DNA of 64,000 nt from Sipunculus nudus (Eukaryota > Annelida > Sipuncula > Golfingiida > Sipunculidae): NCBI GenBank assembly GCA_026874595.1, contig CM049313.1:58425159-58489158 (forward strand), written 5' to 3'. Shown one piece after another: positions 22,332 to 37,455 of the stretch. A model generated the notes under the pieces. The model was given only the letters and a program-made list of their open reading frames with translations. It ran no database searches and had not been told where the DNA came from. Numbering within the stretch: position 1 is the first letter of the stretch; every line of letters starts with the position of its first letter. Made by a program: the position numbers and the translations under genes.

Positions 22332-23101
22332 GCGGGTATGAAATACTCCAGTACTTGTTTGCCACTGATAATATATGCTATATCCAGGATACGGGTTACC
22401 CTAACCCTTCGGGTATGAAATACTCCAATAATTGTTTGTCATTATTAATATATGCTATAACCGGGATACGGGTTACACTAACCCTTCGGGCATGAAATAC
22501 TCCAGTAAGTGTTTGTCACTATTAATATATGATATATATAAGGGATACGGGTTACCAAAACCCTTCTGGAATGAAATACTCCTGTACGTGTTTGTCACTA
22601 TTAATATATGCTATATCCAGGTTACCGGTCACCCTAACCCTTCGGGCATGAAAAACTCCAGTAAACGTTTGTTACTATTAATTTCTGCTATATCCGGAAT
22701 ATGGGTTAACCTATCCCTCGGGTATGAGATACTCCAGTTAGTGTTTGTCACTATTAATTTCTCCTATATCAGGGATACGGGTTACAAAAACCCCTCGGGT
22801 ATGAAATATCCCAGTAAATGTTTGTCACTATTAATATATGCTATATCCGAGTATGGGTTATCCTAAACCTTCGGGTATGACATATTCCTGTAAGTGTTTG
22901 TCACTATTAATGTATGCTATATCCAGGATAGGAGTTACCCTAACTCTTCGGGCATGAAATACTCCAGTATGTGTTTGTCACTATCAATACATGCAATATC
23001 CGGGATACGGGTTACCCTAACCCTTCGGGGATGAAATACTCCAGTAAGTGTTTGTCACTATTGATATATGCTATATCCGGGATACGGGTTACCCTAACCC
23101 T
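22332..23101. repeat. Satellite higher-order block A, copy 1 (770 bp)
   Basis: Ten monomers repeated almost exactly at an offset of 770 bp. Confidence 0.88.
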
Positions 23102-23865
23102 TCGGGCATGAAATACTCCAGTACTTGTTTGCCACTGATAATATATGCTATATCCAGGATACGGGTTACCCTAACCCTTCGGGTATGAAATACTCCAATA
23201 ATTGTTTGTCATTATTAATATATGCTATAACCGGGATACGGGTTACACTAACCCTTCGGGCATGAAATACTCCAGTAAGTGTTTGTCACTATTAATATAT
23301 GATATATATAAGGGATACGGGTTACCAAAACCCTTCTGGAATGAAATACTCCTGTACGTGTTTGTCACTATTAATATATGCTATATCCAGGTTACCGGTC
23401 ACCCTAACCCTTCGGGCATGAAAAACTCCAGTAAACGTTTGTTACTATTAATTTCTGCTATATCCGGAATACGGGTTAACCTATCCCTCGGGTATGAGAT
23501 ACTCCAGTTAGTGTTTGTCACTATTAATTTCTCCTATATCAGGGATACGGGTTACAAAAACCCCTCGGGTATGAAATATCCCAGTAAATGTTTGTCACTT
23601 TTAATATATGCTATATCCGAGATACGGGTTATCCTAAACCTTCGGGTATGACATATTCCTGTAAGTGTTTGTCACTATTAATGTATGCTATATCCAGGAT
23701 AGGAGTTACCCTAACTCTTCGGGCATGAAATACTCCAGTTTGTGTTTGTCACTATCAATACATGCAATATCCGGGATACGGGTTACCCTAACCCTTCGGG
23801 GATGAAATACTCCAGTAAGTGTTTGTCACTATTGATATATGCTATATCCGGGATACGGGTTACGC
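23102..23865. repeat. Satellite higher-order block A, copy 2
   Basis: Direct tandem copy of block A with only scattered substitutions. Similarity is lost near 23865. Confidence 0.88.
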
Positions 23866-26800
23866 TAAACCCTCGGGAATGAAATACTCCAATAATTGTT
23901 TGTCATTATTAATATGTGCTATATCCGGGTTAATGGTTACCCTAACCCTTCGGGCATGAAAGACTCCTGTAAGTGGTTGTCATTATTAATATATGCTATA
24001 ACCGGGATACAGGTACCCTAACCCTTTTTTAGCATGAAATACTCCAGTAAGTGTTTGTCACTATTAATATATGATATATATGAGGGATACGGGTTACCCT
24101 AAACTTTCTGGAATGAAATACTCCTGTACGTGTTTGTCACTATTAATATATGCTATATCCAGGTTACCGGTTACCCTAACCCTTCGGGCATCAAATACTC
24201 CAGTAAACGTTTGATACTATTAATTTCTGCTATATCCGGAATACGGGTTAACCTATCTCTCGGGTATGAGATACTCCAGTTAGTGTTTGTCACTATTAAT
24301 TTCTGCTATATCAGGGATACGGGTTACAAAAACCCCTCGGGTATGAAATATCCCAGTAAATGTTTGTCACTATTAATATATGCTATATCCAGGATACGGG
24401 TTACCCTAACCCTTCGGGTATGAAATACTCCAGTAAGTGTTTGTCACTATTAATGTATGCTATATCTGAGATACGGGTTACACTAACCCTTCGGGCATGA
24501 AATACTCCAGTAAGTGTTTGTCACTAATAATGTATGCTATATTTGAGATACGGGTTACAAAAACCCTTCGGGCATGAAATACTCCAGTAAGTGTTTGTCA
24601 CTGTCAATTTATTGCTATATCCAGGTTACGGGTTACACTAACCCTTCGGGTATGAAATACTCCTGTAAGTGTTTGTCACTATTAATGTATGCTATATTTG
24701 AGATACGGGTTACCCTAACCCTTCGGGCATGAAATACTCCAGTAAGTGTTTGTCACTGTCAATATATGCTATATCCAGGTTACGGGTTACCCTAACCCTT
24801 CGGGTATGAAATACTCCAGTAAGTGTTTGTCACTATTAATTTCTGCTATATCCGGGATACGGGTTACCCTAACCCTTCGGGCATGAAATGCTCATTACTT
24901 GTTTGCCACTAATAATATATGCTATATCCAGGATACGGGTTACCCTAACCTTTCGGGCATGAAATACTCCTGTAAGTGTTTGTCATTATCTATAAATGCT
25001 ATAACCGGGTTACGGGTTACCCTAACCCTTCGGGCATGACATACTCCTGTGTTTGTCACTATTAATATATGCTCTATCCAGGATACGGGTTCCCTAACCT
25101 TGTGGCGTGAAATACCCCTGTAAGTGTTTGTCACTCTTCATATATGCTATATCCTGGACAAGGGTTACCTTAACCTTTCGGGTATGAAATACTCCAGTAA
25201 GTATTTGTCACTATTAATATATGCTTTATCCGGGATACAGGTTACCCTAAACCTTCGGGTATGAAATACTCCAGAACGTGTTTGTCACTATTAATATTTG
25301 CTATATCTTAGATACGGGTTACCCTAAACCTTCGGGCATGAAATACTCCTGAACGTGTTTGTCACTATTAATATTTGCTATAGCCAGGTTACGGGTTACC
25401 CTAACCCTTCGGGCATGAAATACTCCTGTAAGTGTTTTTCATTATCAATAAATGCTATAACCGGGATACGGGTTACCCTAACCCTTCGGGAATGAAATAC
25501 TCCAGTAAGTGGATGTGACTATTGATATATGCTATATCCGGGACATCGATTATACTAAGCCTTTAGTCTTGAAATACTCCAGTAAGTCTTTGCCACTATC
25601 AATATATAGTGAATGCGGGATACGGGTTACCCTAACCTTCGAACCTGAAAAACTCAAGTAAGTGTTTCTTACTGAAATATTCCAGAAAGTATTTGTTACA
25701 ATTCATATATGCTATATCCGTGACACGGGTTACGCTATCCCCTCGGGCATGAAATATTCCAGTAAGTGTTTGTCAGTATTAAGATATGGAATATCCGGCA
25801 TACAGGTTACCCTAACCCTGCGGGCATGAAATACTCAGTTAAGTGTTTGTCATTCTTAATGTGTGCTATATCCGGAATATGGGTTACACAAATCTTTCGG
25901 GCATGAAATACTCCAATAAGTGTTTGTCACTATCAATATATGATATATCAGGGATACGGGTTACCCTAACCCTTCGGCAATGAAATACCCCTGTACGTGT
26001 TTGTCACTATTAATATATGCAATATCCAGGTAACGGGTTACCCTAACCCTTCGGGCATCAGATACTCCAGTTAGTGTTTGTCACTATTAATTTCTGCTAT
26101 ATCAGGGATACGGGTTACAAAAACACCTCGGGTATGAAATACCGCAGTAAGTGTTTGTCACTATTAATATATGCTATATCCAGGATACGGGTTACCCTAA
26201 CCCTGCGGGTATGAAATACTCCAGTAAGTGTTTGTCACTATTAATGTATGCTATATCTAAGATACGGGTTACCCTAACCCTTCGGGCATGAAATACTCCA
26301 GTACTTCTTTGCCACTGATAATATATGCTATATCCAGGATACGGGTTACCCTAACCCTTCCGCCATGAAATACTCCACTAAGTGTTTGTCATTATTAATT
26401 TCTGCTATATCCGTGATACGGGTTACAATAACCCCTCGGGTATGAAATACCCCAGTAAGTGTTTGTCACTATTAATGTATGCTATATCTGAGATATGGGT
26501 CACCCTAAACCTTTGGGAATGAAATATTCCTGTACGTGTTTGTCACAATTAATATATGCTATATCCAGGTTAGGGGTTACCCTAACCCTTCGGGCATGAA
26601 ATGCTCCAGTTAGTGTTTGTCACTATTAATGTATGCTATATCCCAGATATGGGTTACCCTTACCCTTCGGGTATGAATTATTCCAGTAAGTGTTTGTCGC
26701 TATTAATATATGCAATACCCGGGATACAGGATACCCTAACCCTTTGGGAATGAAATAATCCAGAAAGTGTTTTTCACTATTAATGTATGCTATATCTGAG

Positions 26801-27780
26801 ATTACCCTAAACCTTCGGGAATGAAATACTGTAAGTGTTTGTCACTATTAATATATGATATATATGAGGGATACGGGTTACCCTAACCCTTCTGGAATGA
26901 AATACTCCTGTACGTGTTTGTCACTATTAATATATGCTATATCCAGGTTACGGGTTACCCTTACCCTTCGGGAATGAAATACTCCAGTTAGTGTTTGTCA
27001 CTATTAATATTTGCTATATCCGAGATACGGGTTACCCTAACCCTTCGGGCATGAAATACTCCAGTACATGTTTGCCACTAATAATATATGCTATATCCAG
27101 GATACGAGTTACCCTAACTCTTCGGCATGAAATACTCCAGTATGTGTTTGTCACTATCAATATATGCAATATCCGGGATACGGGTTACCTTAACCCTTCG
27201 GGGATGAAATACTCCAGTAAGTGTTTGTCACTATTGATATATGCTATATCCGGGATACAGGTTACGCTAAACCCTCGGGAATGAAATACTCCTGTAAGGA
27301 TTTGTTACCATTAATATATGCTTTATCCAGGATCCGGGTTCCCTAACCTTCGTGCGTGAACTACTCCTGTAAGTGTTTGTCACTATTAATATATGCTATA
27401 TCCAGGTTACGGGTTACCCTTACCCTTCGGGCATGAAATACTCCAGTAAGCGTTTGTTACTATTAATTTCTGCTATATCCGGGATACAGGTTACCCTAAC
27501 CCTTCGGTTATGAAATACTCCAGTTAGTGGTTGTCACTATTAATTTATGCTATATCCGAGATACGGGTTACCCCAACCCTTCGGGAATGACATACTCCTG
27601 TAAGTATTTGTCACTAATAATATATGCTATATCCAGGATACGAGATACCCTAACTCTTTGGGCATGAAATACTCCAGTATGTGTTTGTCACTATCAGTAT
27701 ATGCAATATCTGGGATACCTGTTACCCTAACCCTTCGGGGATGAAATACTCCAGTAAGTGTTTGTCACTATTGATATATG

Positions 27781-30476
27781 CTATATCCGGGTTCGGGTTA
27801 AGCTAAACCCTCGGGAATGAAAGACTCCTGTAAGTGGTTGTCATTATTAATATATGCTATAACCGGGATACAGGTACCCTAACCCTTTGGGCATGAAATA
27901 CTCCGGTAAGTGTTTGTCACTATTAATATATGATATATATGTGGGATACGGGTTACCCTAACCCTTCTGGAATGAAATACTCCTGTACGTGTTTATCACT
28001 ATTAATATATGCTATATCCAGGTTACGGGTTACCCTAACCCTTCGAACATGAAATACTCCAGTAAGCGTTTGTTACTATTAATTTCTGCTATATCCCGGA
28101 TACAGGTTACCCTAACCCTTCGGTCATGAAATACTCTAGTTAGTGATTGTCACTATTAATATATGCTATATCCGGGATACGGTTAACCCTAACCCTTCGA
28201 GAATGACATACTCCTGTAAGTATTTGTCACCATTAATATATGATCTATCCAGGATACGGGTTCCCTAACCTTCGGGCGTGAAATACTCCTGTAAGTGTTT
28301 GTCACTATTCATATATGCTTTATCCGGGATAAGGGTTACCCTAACCCTTCGCGTATGAAATACTCCAGTAAGTGTTTGTCACTATTAATATATGCTATAT
28401 CCGGGATACGGGTTACCCTAACCCTTGGGGCATGACATACTCCGGTAAGTGTTTGTCACTGTTAATATATGCTATATCCAGGTTAGGGGTTACCCCAACC
28501 CTTCGGGAATGAAATGCTCCAGTAAGTGTTTGTCACTAATAATTTCTGCTGTATCCGGGATACGGGTTAGCCTAACCCTTCGGGTATGAAATACTCCAGT
28601 TAGTGTTTGTCACTATTTATATATGCTATATCCAGGTTACGGGTTACCCTAACCCTTCGGGCATGAAATGCTCCAGTAAGTGTTTGTAACTATTAATTTC
28701 TGCTATATCCAGGATACGGGTTAGCCTAACCTTTCGGGCATGAAATACTCCAGTTAGTGTTTGTCACTATTAATATATGCTATATCCGGGATACGGGTTA
28801 CCCTAACCCTTGGGGCATGACATACTCCGGTAAGTGTTTGTCACTATTAATATATGCTATATCCAGGTTAGGGGTTACCCTAACCCTTCGGGAATGAAAT
28901 GCTCCAGTAAGTGTTTGTTACTATAAATTTCTGCTATATCCCGGATACGGGTTAGCCTAACCCTTCGGGTATGAAATACTCCAGTTAGTGTTTGTTACTA
29001 TTAATGTATGCTATATCCGAGATATGGGTTACCCTAAACCTTCGGGAATGAAATACTCCTGAACGTGTTTGTCACTATTAATATATGCTATATCCAGGTT
29101 AGGTGTTACCCTAACCCTTCGGGCATGAAATGCTCCAGTAAGTGTTTGTCACTATAAATTTCTGCTATATCCGGCTGACGGGTTACCCTTACCCTTCGGA
29201 CATGAAATACTCCAGTTAGTGTTTGTCACTAATAATATATGCTATATCCGAGATACGGGTTACCCTAACCCTTCGGGCATGAAATACTCCAATACATGTT
29301 TGCCACTAATAATATATGCTATATCCAGGATACGAGTTACCCTAACTCTTCGGGCATGAAATACTCCAGTATGTGTTTGTCACTATCAATATATGCTATA
29401 TCCGGGATACGGGTTACCCTAACCCTTCGGGGATGAAATACCCCAGTAAGTGTTTGTCACTATTGATATATGCTATATCCGGGATACGGGTTACGCTTAA
29501 CCCTCGGGAATGAACTACTCCAATAATTGTTTGTCATTATTAATATGTGCTATATCCGGGTTAATGGTTACCCTAACCCTTCGGGCATGAAAGACTCCTG
29601 TAAGTGGTTGTCATTAATAATATATGCTATAACCGGGATACAGGTACCCTAACCCTTGGGGCATGAAATACTCCAGTAAGTGTTTTTCACTATTAATATA
29701 TGATATATATGAGGGATACGGGTTACCCTAACCCTTCTGGAATGAAATACTCCTGTAAGTGTTTGTCACTATTAATATATGCTATATCCAGGTTACGGGT
29801 TACCCATACCCTTCGGGCATGAAATACTCCAGTAAGCGTTTGTTACTATTAATTTCTGCTCTATCCGGGATACATGTAACCCTAACCTTTCGGTCATGAA
29901 ATACTCCAGTAAGTGTTTGTCACTATTAATATATGCAATATCCGGGATACAGGATACCCTGAACCTTCGGGTATGAAATAATCCAGTAAGTGTTTGTCAC
30001 TATAAATGTATGCTATATCCAGGTTACGGGTTACCCTAACCCTTGGGGCATGACATTCTCCGGTAAGTGTTTGTCACTATTAATATATGCTCTATCCAGG
30101 ATAAGGGTTACCCTAATCCTTCGGGTATGAAATACCCCAGTAAGTGTTTGTCACTATTTAATATATGCTATATCCGGGATACAGGTTACCCTAAACCTTC
30201 GAGTATGAAATACTCCAGTAAGTGTTTGTCACTATTAACGTATGCTATATCTGAGATACGGGTTACCCTAACCCTTCGGGCATGAAATACTCCAGTAAGT
30301 GTTTGTCACTATTAATAAATGCAATATCCGGGATACGGGTAACCCCTAACCCTTCGGGCACGAAATACTCCAGTAAATGTTTGTCACTATCAATATATGC
30401 AGTATCCGGGATACGGGTTACCCTAACCCTTCGACCATGAAATACTCCAGTAAGTGTTTGTCACTATTGATATATG
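27781..30476. repeat. Satellite higher-order block B, copy 1 (2,696 bp)
   Basis: About 35 monomers, including unusual truncated ones such as the GGGTTCGGGTTAAGC variant at its start. The next 2,696 bp repeat it nearly base for base. Confidence 0.92.
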
Positions 30477-33172
30477 CTATATCCGGGTTCGGGTTAAGCT
30501 AAACCCTCGGGAATGAAAGACTCCTGTAAGTGGTTGTCATTATTAATATATGCTATAACCGGGATACAGGTACCCTAACCCTTTGGGCATGAAATACTCC
30601 GGTAAGTGTTTGTCACTATTAATATATGATATATATGTGGGATACGGGTTACCCTAACCCTTCTGGAATGAAATACTCCTGTACGTGTTTATCACTATTA
30701 ATATATGCTATATCCAGGTTACGGGTTACCCTAACCCTTCGAACATGAAATACTCCAGTAAGCGTTTGTTACTATTAATTTCTGCTATATCCCGGATACA
30801 GGTTACCCTAACCCTTCGGTCATGAAATACTCTAGTTAGTGATTGTCACTATTAATATATGCTATATCCGGGATACGGTTAACCCTAACCCTTCGAGAAT
30901 GACATACTCCTGTAAGTATTTGTCACCATTAATATATGATCTATCCAGGATACGGGTTCCCTAACCTTCGGGCGTGAAATACTCCTGTAAGTGTTTGTCA
31001 CTATTCATATATGCTTTATCCGGGATAAGGGTTACCCTAACCCTTCGCGTATGAAATACTCCAGTAAGTGTTTGTCACTATTAATATATGCTATATCCGG
31101 GATACGGGTTACCCTAACCCTTGGGGCATGACATACTCCGGTAAGTGTTTGTCACTGTTAATATATGCTATATCCAGGTTAGGGGTTACCCCAACCCTTC
31201 GGGAATGAAATGCTCCAGTAAGTGTTTGTCACTAATAATTTCTGCTGTATCCGGGATACGGGTTAGCCTAACCCTTCGGGTATGAAATACTCCAGTTAGT
31301 GTTTGTCACTATTTATATATGCTATATCCAGGTTACGGGTTACCCTAACCCTTCGGGCATGAAATGCTCCAGTAAGTGTTTGTAACTATTAATTTCTGCT
31401 ATATCCAGGATACGGGTTAGCCTAACCTTTCGGGCATGAAATACTCCAGTTAGTGTTTGTCACTATTAATATATGCTATATCCGGGATACGGGTTTCCCT
31501 AACCCTTGGGGCATGACATACTCCGGTAAGTGTTTGTCACTATTAATATATGCTATATCCAGGTTAGGGGTTACCCTAACCCTTCGGGAATGAAATGCTC
31601 CAGTAAGTGTTTGTTACTATAAATTTCTGCTATATCCCGGATACGGGTTAGCCTAACCCTTCGGGTATGAAATACTCCAGTTAGTGTTTGTTACTATTAA
31701 TGTATGCTATATCCGAGATATGGGTTACCCTAAACCTTCGGGAATGAAATACTCCTGAACGTGTTTGTCACTATTAATATATGCTATATCCAGGTTAGGT
31801 GTTACCCTAACCCTTCGGGCATGAAATGCTCCAGTAAGTGTTTGTCACTATAAATTTCTGCTATATCCGGCTGACGGGTTACCCTTACCCTTCGGACATG
31901 AAATACTCCAGTTAGTGTTTGTCACTAATAATATATGCTATATCCGAGATACGGGTTACCCTAACCCTTCGGGCATGAAATACTCCAATACATGTTTGCC
32001 ACTAATAATATATGCTATATCCAGGATACGAGTTACCCTAACTCTTCGGGCATGAAATACTCCAGTATGTGTTTGTCACTATCAATATATGCTATATCCG
32101 GGATACGGGTTACCCTAACCCTTCGGGGATGAAATACCCCAGTAAGTGTTTGTCACTATTGATATATGCTATATCCGGGATACGGGTTACGCTTAACCCT
32201 CGGGAATGAACTACTCCAATAATTGTTTGTCATTATTAATATGTGCTATATCCGGGTTAATGGTTACCCTAACCCTTCGGGCATGAAAGACTCCTGTAAG
32301 TGGTTGTCATTAATAATATATGCTATAACCGGGATACAGGTACCCTAACCCTTGGGGCATGAAATACTCCAGTAAGTGTTTTTCACTATTAATATATGAT
32401 ATATTTGAGGGATACGGGTTACCCTAACCCTTCTGGAATGAAATACTCCTGTAAGTGTTTGTCACTATTAATATATGCTATATCCAGGTTACGGGTTACC
32501 CTTACCCTTCGGGCATGAAATACTCCAGTAAGCGTTTGTTACTATTAATTTCTGCTCTATCCGGGATACATGTAACCCTAACCTTTCGGTCATGAAATAC
32601 TCCAGTAAGTGTTTGTCACTATTAATATATGCAATATCCGGGATACAGGATACCCTGAACCTTCGGGTATGAAATAATCCAGTAAGTGTTTGTCACTATA
32701 AATGTATGCTATATCCAGGTTACGGGTTACCCTAACCCTTGGGGCATGACATTCTCCGGTAAGTGTTTGTCACTATTAATATATGCTCTATCCAGGATAA
32801 GGGTTACCCTAATCCTTCGGGTATGAAATACCCCAGTAAGTGTTTGTCACTATTTAATATATGCTATATCCGGGATACAGGTTACCCTAAACCTTCGAGT
32901 ATGAAATACTCCAGTAAGTGTTTGTCACTATTAACGTATGCTATATCTGAGATACGGGTTACCCTAACCCTTCGGGCATGAAATACTCCAGTAAGTGTTT
33001 GTCACTATTAATAAATGCAATATCCGGGATACGGGTAACCCCTAACCCTTCGGGCACGAAATACTCCAGTAAATGTTTGTCACTATCAATATATGCAGTA
33101 TCCGGGATACGGGTTACCCTAACCCTTCGACCATGAAATACTCCAGTAAGTGTTTGTCACTATTGATATATG
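30477..33172. repeat. Satellite higher-order block B, copy 2
   Basis: Tandem copy of block B. The few differences are single bases, for example ATATATTTGAGG for ATATATATGAGG near 32400. Confidence 0.92.
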
Positions 33173-33181
33173 CTATATCCG

Positions 33182-35690
33182 CGACACGGGATACACTAAG
33201 CCTTTAGTCTTGAAATACTCCAGTAAGCCTTTGTCACTATTAATATATGGTGAATGCGGGATACGGGTTACCCAAACCCTTCGAACCTGAAATACTCAAG
33301 TAAGTGTTTGTTACAATTCATATATGCTATATCCGTGACACGAGTTACGCTATCCCTTCGGGCATGAAATACTCCCGTAAGTGTTTGCCAGTATTAATAT
33401 ATGGAATATCCGGCATACGGGTTACCCTAACCCTTCGGGCATGAAATACTCAGGTTAATGTTTGTCATTATTAATATGTGCTATATCCGGGATACTGGTT
33501 ACCCTAACCCTTCGGGCATGAAATACTCCTTTTATTGTCACTATTAATATACGTATATCCGGGATAAGGGTTACCCGATCCCTGCGGGCATGAAATAATA
33601 TAGGAAGTGTTTGTCACTTTTAAAATACGGAATATTCGGGATACGGGTGACCCTACTCCTCCGAGCATTAAATACACCAGTAAGTGTCATATATGGTGAA
33701 TGCGGGATACGGGTTACCCAAACCCTTCGAACCTGAAATACTCAAGTAAGTGTTTGTTACAATTCATATATGCTATATCCGTGACACGGGTTACGCTATC
33801 CCTTCGGGCATGAAATACTCCCGTAAGTGTTTGTCAGTATTAATATATGGAATATCCGGCATACGGGTTACCCTTACCCTTCGGGCATGAAATACTCAGG
33901 TAAATGTTTGTCATTATTAATGTGTGCTATATCCGGGATACTGGTTACCCTAACCCTTCGGGCATGAAATACTCCTTTTATTGTCACTATTAATATACGT
34001 ATATCCGGGATAAGGGTTACCCGATCCCTACGGGCATGAAATAATATAGGAAGTGTTTGTCACTTTTAAAATACGGAATATTCGGGATACGGGTGACCCT
34101 ACTCCTCCGAGCATTAAATACACCAGTAAGTGTTTACTCAGTGTTTGTCACTATGAATATATGGTATTTAAGGGATACGGGTTACCCTAACCCTTTCTGC
34201 TTGTCACTATGAATATATGGTATATCCGGGATACGGGTTACCCTAACCCTTTCTGCTTGTCACTATGAATATATGGTATATCCGGGATACAGGTTACCCT
34301 AAACCTTCGAGAATGAAATACTCCAGTAAGTGTTTGTCACTATTAATGTATGCTATATCTGAGATACGGGTTACCCTTCGGGCATGAAATACTCCAGTAA
34401 GTGTTTGTCACTATTAATAAATGCTATATCCGGGATACGGTTAACCCCTAACCCTTCGGGCATGAAATACTCCAGTAAATGTTTGTCACTATCAATATAT
34501 GCAATATCCGGGATACGGGTTACCCTAACCCTTCGACCATGAAATACTCAAGTAAGTGTTTGTCACTATTGATATATGCTATATCCGCGACACGGGTTAC
34601 ACTAAGCCTTTAGTCTTGAAATACTCCAGTAAGCCTTTGTCACTATTAATATATGGTGAATACGGGATACGGGTTACCCAAACCCTTCGAACCTGAAATA
34701 CTCAAGTAAGTGTTTGTTACAATTCATATATGCTATATCCGTGACACGGGTTACGCTATCCCTTCGGGCATGAAATACTCCAGTAAGTGTTTGTCAGTAT
34801 TAATATATGGAATATCCGGCATACGGGTTACCCTAACCCTTATGGCATGAAATACTCAGGTAAATGTTTGTCATTATTAATATGTGCTATATCCGGGATA
34901 CTGGTTACCCTAACCCTTCGGGCATGAAATACTCCTTTATTGTCACTATAAATATACGTATATCCGGGATAAGGGTTACCCGATCCCTGCGGGCATGAAA
35001 TAATATAGGAAGTGTTTGTCACTTTTGAAATACGGAATATTCGGGATACGGGTGACCCTAGTCCTCCGAGCATTAAATACACCAGTAAGTGTCAGATATG
35101 GTGAATGCGGGATACGGGTTACCCAAACCCTTCGAACCTGAAATACTCAAGTAAGTGTTTGTTACAATTCATATATGCTATATCCGTGACACGGGTTACG
35201 CTATCCCTTCGGGCATGAAATACTCCCGTAAGGGTTTGTCAGTATTAATATATGGAATATCCGGCATACGGGTTACCCTAACCCTTCGGGCATGAAATAC
35301 TCAGGTAAATGTTTGTCATTATTAATATGTGCTATATCCGGGATACTGGTTACCCTAACCCTTCGGGCATGAAATACTCCTTTTATTATCGCTCTTAATA
35401 TACGTATATCCGGGATAAGGGTTACCCGATCCCTGCGGGCATGAATAATATAGGAAGTGTTTGTCACTTTTAAAATACGGAATATTCGGGATACGGGTGA
35501 CCCTACTCCTCCGAGCATTAAATACACCAGTAAGTGTTTACTCAGTGTTTGTCACTATGAATATATGGTTTTTACGGGATACGGGTTACCCTAACCCTTT
35601 CTGCTTGTCACTATGAATATATGGTATATCCGGGATACGGGTTACCCTAACCCTTTCTGCCTGTCACTATGAATATATGCTATATCCGGG
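33182..35690. repeat. Satellite higher-order block C, copy 1
   Basis: Begins at the GCGACACGGG monomer and ends at the GGGGCACGGG monomer. It is repeated at an offset of 5,493 bp. Its first part (to about 34060) is also present at an offset of 4,280 bp (37462-38330). It contains monomers shortened to about 56 bp. Confidence 0.85.
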
Positions 35691-35699
35691 GCACGGGTT

Positions 35700-37455
35700 A
35701 CCCTAACCCTTCGGGAATGAAATGCTCCAGTAAGTGTTTGTCACTAATAATTTCTGCTGTATCCGGGATACGGGTTAGCCTAACCCTTCGGGTATGAAAT
35801 ACTCCAGTTAGTGTTTGTCACTATTTATATATGCTTTATCCGGGATAAGGGTTACCCTAACCCTTCGCGTATGAAATACTCCAGTAAGTGTTTGTCACTA
35901 TTAATATATGCTATATCCGGGATACGGGTTACCCTAACCCTTGGGGCATGACATACTCCGGTAAGTGTTTGTCACTGTTAATATATGCTATATCCAGGTT
36001 AGGGGTTACCCCAACCCTTCGGGAATGAAATGCTCCAGTAAGTGTTTGTCACTAATAATTTCTGCTGTATCCGGGATACGGGTTAGCCTAACCCTTCGGG
36101 TATGAAATACTCCAGTTAGTGTTTGTCACTATTTATATATGCTATATCCAGGTTACGGGTTACCCTAACCCTTCGGGCATGAAATGCTCCAGTAAGTGTT
36201 TGTCACTATTAATTTCTGCTATATCCAGGATACGGGTTAGCCTAACCTTTCGGGCATGAAATACTCCAGTTAGTGTTTGTCACTATTAATATATGCTATA
36301 TCCGGGATACGGGTTACCCTAACCCTTGGGGCATGACATACTCCGGTAAGTGTTTGTCACTATTAATATATGCTATATCCAGGTTAGGGGTTACCCTAAC
36401 CCTTCGGGAATGAAATGCTCCAGTAAGTGTTTGTTACTATAAATTTCTGCTATATCCCGGATACGGGTTAGCCTAACCCTTCGGGTATGAAATACTCCAG
36501 TTAGTGTTTGTTACTATTAATGTATGCTATATCCGAGATATGGGTTACCCTAAACCTTCGGGAATGAAATACTCCTGTACGTGTTTGTCACTATTAATAT
36601 ATGCTATATCCAGGTTAGGTGTTACCCTAACCCTTCGGGCATGAAATGCTCCAGTAAGTGTTTGTCACTATAAATTTCTGCTATATCCGGCTGACGGGTT
36701 ACCCTTACCCTTCGGACATGAAATACTCCAGTTAGTGTTTGTCACTAATAATATATGCTATATCCGAGATACGGGTTACCCTTACCCTTCGGGCATGAAA
36801 TACTCCAGTAAGCGTTTGTTACTATTAATTTCTGCTCTATCCGGGATACATGTAACCCTAACCTTTCGGTCATGAAATACTCCAGTAAGTGTTTGTCACT
36901 ATTAATATATGCAATATCCGGGATACAGGATACCCTGAACCTTCGGGTATGAAATAATCCAGTAAGTGTTTGTCACTATAAATGTATGCTATATCCAGGT
37001 TACGGGTTACCCTAACCCTTGGGGCATGACATTCTCCGGTAAGTGTTTGTCACTATTAATATATGCTCTATCCAGGATAAGGGTTACCCTAATCCTTCGG
37101 GTATGAAATACCCCAGTAAGTGTTTGTCACTATTTAATATATGCTATATCCGGGATACAGGTTACCCTAAACCTTCGAGTATGAAATACTCCAGTAAGTG
37201 TTTGTCACTATTAACGTATGCTATATCTGAGATACGGGTTACCCTAACCCTTCGGGCATGAAATACTCCAGTAAGTGTTTGTCACTATTAATAAATGCAA
37301 TATCCGGGATACGGGTAACCCCTAACCCTTCGGGCACGAAATACTCCAGTAAATGTTTGTCACTATCAATATATGCAGTATCCGGGATACGGGTTACCCT
37401 AACCCTTCGACCATGAAATACTCCAGTAAGTGTTTGTCACTATTGATATATGCTA
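35700..37455. repeat. Satellite block B', a third, rearranged copy of part of block B
   Basis: Monomer variants run in the same order as in block B but with internal segments missing. The 219-bp open frame seen at 30067 and 32763 recurs unchanged at 37043. Confidence 0.82.

Noticed and set aside
22432-27284. Open frames of 97-149 codons (MFVTINICYIQ-type) in the 22-41 kb region
   Set aside because: They repeat with the 77-bp satellite and exist only because stops are sparse in some monomer variants. The protein has no domain, and the same frames recur in each block copy.
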